A stretch of 64,000 bases of DNA, from contig NZ_KQ969521.1 of the NCBI RefSeq assembly GCF_001578935.1, forward strand, positions 1,070,420 through 1,134,419, given 5' to 3'. Below are positions 58,147 to 64,000 of this stretch, in pieces (position 1 is the first letter of the stretch; every line of letters begins with the position of its first letter). The DNA is from Streptococcus oralis (lineage in GTDB: Bacteria; Bacillota; Bacilli; Lactobacillales; Streptococcaceae). The notes beneath the pieces are model-generated. The model saw only the letters and a program-made list of their open reading frames with translations, ran no database searches and was not told the origin of the DNA. The position numbers and the translations under genes were made by a program.

Positions 58147-59713
58147 GAGTCACCTCCTCCAACCACTTCTCTAGTTTAATCAGAAATTGCTCGCCAGTGT
58201 GTTCCTTTATCTTTTCAATGGAATGGATCAGAGCATCATTCCACACCTGCAGGCTATCGAGATAGTAATGGGCCGCTTGCGCAAAATCAGCAGTGTTTTC
58301 CAACAGATAGCCATTCTTCTGATGGCTGACATACTCAGTTTTGACCCTATTGATTTGAGGGATACCGGCACTAATCCCCGCTATCTGGGTATAGAGGAGA
58401 GGCTGCCTGTTCAAATCGACAATCAAACGAACAAATTCCAGTTGCTTGATTAACTCCGATTCATCCTTCATATTGACAAACGAATAGCGCTTGCTCTGAT
58501 GGCGATTGTCCTCAAGTGGATTTTCAGCTCCTTGGTAATCAACTTCCTTCTCCAGTTCCTGGTCTTGAAACTGATCTGAGACCATCTTAGCAACTCGTGT
58601 TTCCAGCTGCTTCATTTCTTCTTGATTAGCAGCAAAGGCTCCAAAGATCAGCTCCGTATCCTTGTTTTCAGAAAGGAAACGCAAGACCTGATAGAGAGCT
58701 TGGTCCTCTATCCCCTGCTCAAAGTCCAGTTGATAGTAGAGGAGCGACTCCTTCCGAGTCTGGCTCTTTCCCAGCTCCAAGCGGGTATCAAAAGGCGATA
58801 AATGACGAAATTTCGTTGCTTGTTCTGAAAAAACAGACTGAACCAAGCGCAAGGTGTCCTCTCTGTCGACCAGAACAAGGTCCACCTTATCCAGCAGACC
58901 TGCCAGTTGCGGTAATTGTTCTTGAGGATTTCGTCCGATAAAAAGACTGAGAACCTTGGTGGTTTGGTGAGGCAATCGTTCTAAAAGGAAGGCATTGTGT
59001 TGATCACATGCAGGCAGAAAATAGGTCGCTCCTTCCTCAGGGAGTTGAGCTATTTTCTTGTCAAAAAACTCCGCAATCAATTCTCCCATATCTTGGTAAG
59101 ACTCTTTTTGGAAGCGAAAAGCAAAGATAGGATTGACCTCGATACGCCCCCCATCTTGCAAGTACTCTCTAAACTGCCACAGTCCCTTGGGATTGAGGTA
59201 GTCTTGGTAGAGAGCCTGGCCCTCTTCGTAGTAAATCACACTGGAAACCAGCCCCCGATCATCCATTAGGTAATTGGCAGACAAAAGCCCATCTTCCTTG
59301 AAATACTGAATCGTACTGATAAAACCTTCTATCCCATGCTCTACCTGGGCATAGGGCTTGCCATCCTTCAGCACCAGAATAGTAAAGGGACTGTAAACAA
59401 AGTCGCAGTCCTCTTCCCACTCAATATCTCTTAGTTGCAAGACCTGAGGTCGAATCTCATGAAAATCCTGCAATTCATCAAATAAGGAATAAACCGGTGC
59501 TTCTAAAATACCTTGGCGATGGAGAAAATAGCGAAGATGAGGCTGATAGGACATGAGGAGGATCTGTGCAGGAATCCCTTGGTGTTGCATCAGGCGAATC
59601 TGATTGAAGGTGTCATCAAATTCTAGCTTAAAATGAGAAAAATACCAAGGTGTCAAATCAGCATGCCAGGGACGCTCCTTGCCATACCAGGCTGGGATAA
59701 AGTAATACATCAA
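58130..59713 (-). CDS. asp1: Accessory Sec protein Asp1
   Basis: A 527-residue protein with a degenerate GT-B glycosyltransferase fold, part of the Asp1-Asp2-Asp3 complex that brings the adhesin to SecA2. It starts MYYFIPAWYGKERPWHADL, typical of Asp1, and ends in a GtfB-like region (IPQINRVKTEYVSHQKNGYLL). It lies 6 bases after secY2. Confidence 0.93.
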   Translation of the reverse strand: MMYYFIPAWYGKERPWHADLTPWYFSHFKLEFDDTFNQIRLMQHQGIPAQILLMSYQPHLRYFLHRQGILEAPVYSLFDELQDFHEIRPQVLQLRDIEWEEDCDFVYSPFTILVLKDGKPYAQVEHGIEGFISTIQYFKEDGLLSANYLMDDRGLVSSVIYYEEGQALYQDYLNPKGLWQFREYLQDGGRIEVNPIFAFRFQKESYQDMGELIAEFFDKKIAQLPEEGATYFLPACDQHNAFLLERLPHQTTKVLSLFIGRNPQEQLPQLAGLLDKVDLVLVDREDTLRLVQSVFSEQATKFRHLSPFDTRLELGKSQTRKESLLYYQLDFEQGIEDQALYQVLRFLSENKDTELIFGAFAANQEEMKQLETRVAKMVSDQFQDQELEKEVDYQGAENPLEDNRHQSKRYSFVNMKDESELIKQLEFVRLIVDLNRQPLLYTQIAGISAGIPQINRVKTEYVSHQKNGYLLENTADFAQAAHYYLDSLQVWNDALIHSIEKIKEHTGEQFLIKLEKWLEEVTHGKEV

Positions 59714-59719
59714 AACCTC

Positions 59720-60976
59720 CTAGAATAGTGGCCGATACCTTTCATTTAGTCTGAGCGCTTGCAGTTCATCGTGAATCGTAAATAACATGCCACTCAAAAT
59801 TAAAAAGAGTCCGGGAATCATGCTGACTTTTAACAAACTCTCATCCTTCAAGACAAACAAGATTGGAAGTCCAGCCAAGGTAACGTTAAAGACTGCACCT
59901 ATCAGAGCAAATCGTAGAACCAAGCGATTGATAAAGCGACTGGTATCCTCACCAGGATAGACCCCGTAGATGTAATCTCCTGATTGTTTCATCCGATCTG
60001 CGATTTGTTGGCCACTCACATTGACAAAGGCAAAGGCAATGCTAAAGACAAAGAGGATAAGGATATAAGCGTAAATCCACAAGGGGTTCCCCATCGCATA
60101 CTGCTCCAGTAGGGCAGGGTAGAGAGGATTACCCTTGTCCAGATGTTGAAGCAAGAGCAAGAGATAAGAAGGCAAGCCCATGAGACTCATCACATACATA
60201 TAAGGCATGCCACCAGCAGGATTGAGCATGATTTCCAGATAGGAATAGCGTTTAAAGCGAGAATGAAGTCCGATTTTATTGATAGGGATGCGGTATCGCG
60301 CTCGGTAAAAGAGAACGACTAGATAGGTAAAGAGGACACCAAGCACTACCAATAGGAAAAGCAACCAGGGAGAGATCTTATGAACTTGGACCGATTGGAT
60401 GATGTCCTGAGGGAGTGAAGCAACCATACTTGCCAATAAAATAACGATTGGGCCTCCAACTCCGATAGACGCATTGATGTCAGACAGCCAAACCAAGAAG
60501 AAGGTCCCCGCAACCAAAAGGCTGGTATTGAGGAGAAAGACCAAGAAGGGATTGTAGGAAGCTTGGACAGGAAGGTTTGTAGTCAAGGCCAAGGCCTGAA
60601 TCAAGGCAATCCCTAACGTCAAGTACATTTTCCGTCTATCCTGAACTTCCGAAGAAACCGAGTTTAAGCCCAGCTTCTTTGAAAAGGAAAACATCTGCCA
60701 CAAGATCATAGCTGACATCCAAGGTGAAAGTCCGATGGAAAAGAGAGAGAGGCTGCGAAGATTTCCACCAGTCAGGGCTACTGAAAAGTCCAGATAGGCT
60801 GCGCTTCCTCCGAGAAAATCCCGACTATTGAGATCAACAAAAGGAAGAGCCAGACGACTCCCGAGCACATAAATAAAGAGCAAAAACAGTGTGTGCATCC
60901 CTTTTTTTACTGCTATCGATGAACGAAATTCTTTCACTGGCTCCTCCTTTTCTTTTTTATCTTTCTGTCCTGTCAC
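59720..60976 (-). CDS. secY2: Accessory Sec channel SecY2
   Basis: A 418-residue polytopic protein with about ten membrane segments. It has the SecY-like start after a charged tail ([20 protein letters not shown]), [23 protein letters not shown] and a C-terminal NERYRPLF. The short cytoplasmic loops are typical of SecY2 compared with SecY. It begins the secY2-asp-secA2-gtf block. Confidence 0.94.
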   Translation of the reverse strand: MTGQKDKKEKEEPVKEFRSSIAVKKGMHTLFLLFIYVLGSRLALPFVDLNSRDFLGGSAAYLDFSVALTGGNLRSLSLFSIGLSPWMSAMILWQMFSFSKKLGLNSVSSEVQDRRKMYLTLGIALIQALALTTNLPVQASYNPFLVFLLNTSLLVAGTFFLVWLSDINASIGVGGPIVILLASMVASLPQDIIQSVQVHKISPWLLFLLVVLGVLFTYLVVLFYRARYRIPINKIGLHSRFKRYSYLEIMLNPAGGMPYMYVMSLMGLPSYLLLLLQHLDKGNPLYPALLEQYAMGNPLWIYAYILILFVFSIAFAFVNVSGQQIADRMKQSGDYIYGVYPGEDTSRFINRLVLRFALIGAVFNVTLAGLPILFVLKDESLLKVSMIPGLFLILSGMLFTIHDELQALRLNERYRPLF

Positions 60977-61023
60977 ATGGGGCCAATCCAGCCTTTTTAT
61001 CTTAGCCTCTTCAAATCTCTATC

Positions 61024-62253
61024 TCAGTTTTCGTGAGTTTTCTCGGCCAGATAAGCCGTTAAAGCAACCACCATTTCTTCCGGTCTTTCTACTGAGAAAA
61101 TACCCACATAGGCACTTTCAGGCAGTTCCCGCGACTGGGTATTGTCAAAGGTCAAGATTGGTTTCTCAAAGCGTGAAATATAGTCATAAACGACACTCAA
61201 CTTGTCATCGTGGTTAATATCGAGATAGACATCTGTCTGCTGGATCAGTTTCTCGACCAAGAGAGGGAAGGTGTTGGGATAGAGGGTCACATTTTCAAAA
61301 CGTGACAAGAGCATGAGTTCCGGTGCCATCGTCGTATAGGCTGCAATGTAGAAATGCACCTCTGGTAGGGCTTGAACCAGATAGTCGATTTTCTCAAGAT
61401 TCCAGGAGTTGGTCAAATTAACACAAGACATAGCTGGCTGATAGACTGTGACTGGATAGTCAATTCCAGCCTGACGCCATTTTTCACTAATGGCAGACCA
61501 CTCCATCAGATGATAGTGCCACCAAACCTCACGCAAACGCCCAACCGAATGAGTGTTCCAAGGTTTGTCTTGGGATAGGAAATGCAAGATGGCTGGCAGG
61601 GGCTCTAGGGGAATCTGGAAGATGAACTCATGTCCATGCGAGGCAGCCCCACTGTCAAAACCAATCTGGAAATTATAGTTCTGATCCAGAGGAGCATAGC
61701 TGTCATGAAAGAGCATATTGAGGATGGACTGGTCTCCCTCACTCACATGTTGGTGTTCCCGCTCTGTCAACTCAACTAGCTCTTGTCTCACAGCTTCTGC
61801 CCGCCATTTTTTGTTATTGATCAAGAGAACACCTGCATTAAAGCCAACCCCAACTCCAAAACAAGATGGCGCAGCAGCCAGGTAGTTTTCTCCCAAGTCC
61901 ATTTCAAAGAGGGACGTCAAATCAGCCGTCACAACCAAATCACTGTCCAAGTAAAGAACCTTGTCCTCTTCAACAAAATCAGGGATAAAATAACGGGCAA
62001 AGGTCATGTGGTTGATATGGGGCAGTTTGTTGCTCCAGTTCATCTGAAACTGGGCGCCAAGCATCTTGACATCCACTAACTCACCACCCATTTGCTCTAC
62101 TATCGGTCTGAGAGCACGGAACCATTCCTGGGGAATATCCTGATTAAAGATATAAACCTTGATACGGCTATTATGATAGCAGAGAGACTTAAGTGCTGTT
62201 TCAATCTGGCGGATATAGGCATAATCTCCTGCGAGAACAATTGTTTTTTTCAT
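61024..62253 (-). CDS. GT8-type glycosyltransferase of the adhesin locus, with GtfB-like C-terminal domain (first copy)
   Basis: A 409-residue protein. The N-terminal GT8 domain (about 1-270) has the DxD motif YLDSDLVV at 101-108 (Asp103, Asp105) and NAGVLLIN. The C-terminal part (about 275-409) resembles the last part of GtfB, sharing the YLDINHDDKL motif and a beta-alpha pattern. It corresponds in place to the Gly/GtfC-type enzymes that extend the GlcNAc on serine-rich-repeat adhesins. It is a tandem paralogue of 62269-63495. Confidence 0.85.
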   Translation of the reverse strand: MKKTIVLAGDYAYIRQIETALKSLCYHNSRIKVYIFNQDIPQEWFRALRPIVEQMGGELVDVKMLGAQFQMNWSNKLPHINHMTFARYFIPDFVEEDKVLYLDSDLVVTADLTSLFEMDLGENYLAAAPSCFGVGVGFNAGVLLINNKKWRAEAVRQELVELTEREHQHVSEGDQSILNMLFHDSYAPLDQNYNFQIGFDSGAASHGHEFIFQIPLEPLPAILHFLSQDKPWNTHSVGRLREVWWHYHLMEWSAISEKWRQAGIDYPVTVYQPAMSCVNLTNSWNLEKIDYLVQALPEVHFYIAAYTTMAPELMLLSRFENVTLYPNTFPLLVEKLIQQTDVYLDINHDDKLSVVYDYISRFEKPILTFDNTQSRELPESAYVGIFSVERPEEMVVALTAYLAEKTHEN

Positions 62254-62268
62254 TTAGTTTCCTTCAGT

Positions 62269-63495
62269 TCACAACGACTGCTTCTTTGATTCCAAAAGCG
62301 TGCGGATAGACTCGATCATTTGACCTACGGCTGCTGGTGAGTAAACGTGACTGTAACCACTCGAGTCATGACTAGTGGTCTCAAAAGCAAATATAGGGAT
62401 TTCTCTTTGCTGTACCTCTTGGATAATGTTTGCAATTTCATCCTCATGATTGATATCCAAGTAAAAGTCAATCTTTTCTAAGACTTTTTTGACATTCATG
62501 GGATTAAAGTAAGGATAGAGGCGTACATTCAGATGCGATTGCAAGTTCATGATTTCCGGCGCAAAATTGGTATGAGCTAGGATAGAGAACTCAACATCGG
62601 GCAATTCTTGGATCAGGTGTTCGATTCTCTCTATGTGACACGTATTGGTAAAAATAGCGGTCGCATACTGAGGAGCTTGAACTAAAGATGCCAATCCTTT
62701 ATGGAAATCACATTTTTTCATGACGATATCAGACCACTCTAGTCCGTAGTAAAACCACCAATCCTCCCTGAAACGGTTGAGGTTGATTTGGTACCAAGGC
62801 TTGTCCCCTGTATAATGGATAATCTTGGCTGTCTTCTCAGTAGCAAGAGAATCCCTATACCAAGAATCCATCTGGTAATTTCGAGCCACTGTATCCATAC
62901 CAACCATAAAATTATAGGTAGCTGGCAACGATTTCCAACGACCTTCAAAGAGGTGATTCAACACGCCCTGATCACCAAAAACTTGGTCATGCAGTTGGTC
63001 TGTCAAGCTCAACAAGTGCTCCGTCACCTTTTCTTGACGCCAGAGAGCGACATTGATTAGCATGACTCCAGAATTAAAAGTGCTAGGAACTAGAGCATCT
63101 GCGACAGCAGCTACTGGCCAGTCCGCCATATCTTCTAAAAAGAGTTGATCTAAGTTTGATCTAACGATGATATCCGAATCCAGGTACAAGGCTAGGTCTT
63201 CGCTGACATACTGAGGAATAAAATAGCGAAAGTAAGCCGCGTAACTTAGATGAGACAAGGGAAGATGATACTCTTTTAAGCCATGATGACTAATCTTGAC
63301 ATTGACGATTTTTGAGGCTAGAGGCTCTAGACGTCTCTCCATGAGCTGAAACCATTCTGATGGCAAATCATCATTGAAAACATAAAAAGTCACTGCTCGG
63401 TTATGGGCGCAGATTGACTTGATTGTTGTTTCAATCTTGTCCATATAAGCATTATCACCACCGAGTACAATGGCTTTTTGAAGCTCTTTTTTCAT
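62269..63495 (-). CDS. GT8-type glycosyltransferase of the adhesin locus, with GtfB-like C-terminal domain (second copy)
   Basis: A 408-residue paralogue of the previous enzyme: DxD motif YLDSDIIV at 104-111 (Asp106, Asp108), NSGVMLIN, and the C-terminal YLDINHEDEI motif. I chose the ATG at 63495, which has AGGGGA just upstream, over the ATG at 63516. It lies 15 bases before the next gene. Two tandem enzymes suggest an extended glycan beyond the first sugar. Confidence 0.85.
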   Translation of the reverse strand: MKKELQKAIVLGGDNAYMDKIETTIKSICAHNRAVTFYVFNDDLPSEWFQLMERRLEPLASKIVNVKISHHGLKEYHLPLSHLSYAAYFRYFIPQYVSEDLALYLDSDIIVRSNLDQLFLEDMADWPVAAVADALVPSTFNSGVMLINVALWRQEKVTEHLLSLTDQLHDQVFGDQGVLNHLFEGRWKSLPATYNFMVGMDTVARNYQMDSWYRDSLATEKTAKIIHYTGDKPWYQINLNRFREDWWFYYGLEWSDIVMKKCDFHKGLASLVQAPQYATAIFTNTCHIERIEHLIQELPDVEFSILAHTNFAPEIMNLQSHLNVRLYPYFNPMNVKKVLEKIDFYLDINHEDEIANIIQEVQQREIPIFAFETTSHDSSGYSHVYSPAAVGQMIESIRTLLESKKQSL

Positions 63496-63643
63496 TTCGT
63501 CCCCTTTTCTTTTCACATTCTTTTGACTACTTTTCTACTACTATAATTCTGATTTTTCGATGATTATCTCACCTTCCTATTATACCTTTTCCCCTAGTTT
63601 ATTTCAAACTCAAAAGAGGATTTCCCCCTTCTCACATATAGAA

Positions 63644-63677
63644 AAAACCTTTGAAAAATCATGTTTTCAAAGGTTTT
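63644..63677 (-). terminator. Terminator of the adhesin gene
   Basis: AAAACCTTTGAAAA (63644-63657) pairs perfectly with TTTTCAAAGGTTTT (63664-63677) around a 6-base loop, with T-rich sequence on the minus strand. The glycosyltransferase operon promoter must lie between here and 63495. Confidence 0.85.
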
Positions 63678-63713
63678 CCATTTCACTATTTATTCATTGA
63701 TTTTTATATCTTA

Positions 63714-64000
63714 TCAATGACTTTCTTGATCGTCATTCTGACTCTTCTTTGCAAGAAGACCGATACCTGTCACAGCTGCCAATGCTCCCAACAAAGCAGA
63801 TGCTACCGAAGTCGACGCTCCTGTATTTGGCAAGGCTTGTTTCGGCTTGCTTGAAGCGGATTGACCTTGGCTTGCAATGTTTGCCATTGAGAGAGAGGTG
63901 CTTGTTGAAGTAGATGCCAGAGCACTTGCAGAAGTTGAAGTACTTGTCGATGCTGACTGGCTGGCTGACGCTGATTGACTTGAGCTTAATGATGCGGATT
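63714..64000 (-). CDS. Serine-rich-repeat adhesin, C-terminal part (cut by window edge)
   Basis: I read this frame on the minus strand from the window end. A Ser/Ala/Thr repeat region (SASASQSASTSTSTSASA-type) leads to the sortase signal LPNTG (codons at 63833-63819), a hydrophobic segment (VASALLGALAAVTGIGLLA) and a charged tail ending in a stop at 63716-63714. This is the cell-wall-anchored end of a GspB/SrpA/Hsa/PsrP-type adhesin, the cargo of the accessory Sec locus downstream. The binding region is outside the window. Confidence 0.93.
   Translation of the reverse strand, partial: SASLSSSQSASASQSASTSTSTSASALASTSTSTSLSMANIASQGQSASSKPKQALPNTGASTSVASALLGALAAVTGIGLLAKKSQNDDQESH

Noticed and set aside
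63700..64000. CRISPR-like or satellite repeat near the window end
   Set aside because: The repetition is codon-level Ser/Ala/Thr repetition of an adhesin, not spaced direct repeats.

Overview
The window looks like a low-GC Firmicute chromosome of the Streptococcus mitis group (S. mitis/oralis/sanguinis/gordonii relatives). The evidence is the gene content and order: the scrK-scrA / scrB-scrR sucrose locus, the mvaA-mvaS pair, the rny / gmk-rpoZ-priA-fmt-rsmB-phpP-stkP run, the yqeG-yqeH-yhbY-nadD-yqeK-rsfS run, and a complete accessory Sec (aSec) locus for a serine-rich-repeat adhesin. I cannot fix the species from sequence alone. Most genes lie on the minus strand.

Layout. 1-2.6 kb: 5' part of metE under a perfect MET-box, a HigBA-type toxin-antitoxin pair whose toxin is broken by three small deletions, and a two-gene pair for a pyrimidine-dimer glycosylase-like protein and a DUF1722 protein. 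2.7-15.4 kb: a defence island. It holds a type I (IC-like) restriction-modification operon read hsdM-rhuM-hsdS-hsdS'-prrC-hsdR, with a PrrC-like anticodon nuclease in the same slot as in the E. coli prr locus, preceded by an AbiH-like gene and a large SF2 helicase carrying a membrane hairpin. hsdS contains a 12-bp in-frame repeat between its two target-recognition domains, and its stop codon lies inside a 5-bp tandem repeat. hsdR seems to have lost its last 31 codons to an in-frame stop.

15.5-26 kb: a TVP38-family membrane protein, sucrose uptake and hydrolysis (scrK, scrA, scrB, scrR), mevalonate genes mvaA/mvaS, and a split ThrE-type exporter. 26-46.7 kb: core operons for cell-wall-sensing Ser/Thr kinase and phosphatase, translation, RNA decay, tRNA modification, NAD synthesis and ribosome assembly, then a frameshifted corA, a short MscS, sstT and a FUSC-type exporter.

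46.7-50.5 kb: a run of five unlinked-toxin 'orphan' immunity genes (Tdi1/GAD-like, YezG, SUFU, Imm47-like, a second YezG), several in monocistronic cassettes with near-identical extended -10 promoters and hairpin terminators. 50.5-64 kb: asp4, asp5, gtfB, gtfA, secA2, asp3, asp2, asp1, secY2, two GT8 glycosyltransferases and the LPNTG C-terminus of the serine-rich-repeat adhesin they glycosylate and export; the adhesin runs off the window.

The most novel-looking item is a pair of about 135-bp intergenic elements (16312-16447, minus sense; 40943-41075, plus sense). They share a conserved core and a four-stem architecture, while their stems differ by compensatory base changes. This looks like a selected RNA (or hairpin DNA) structure rather than a plain repeat.
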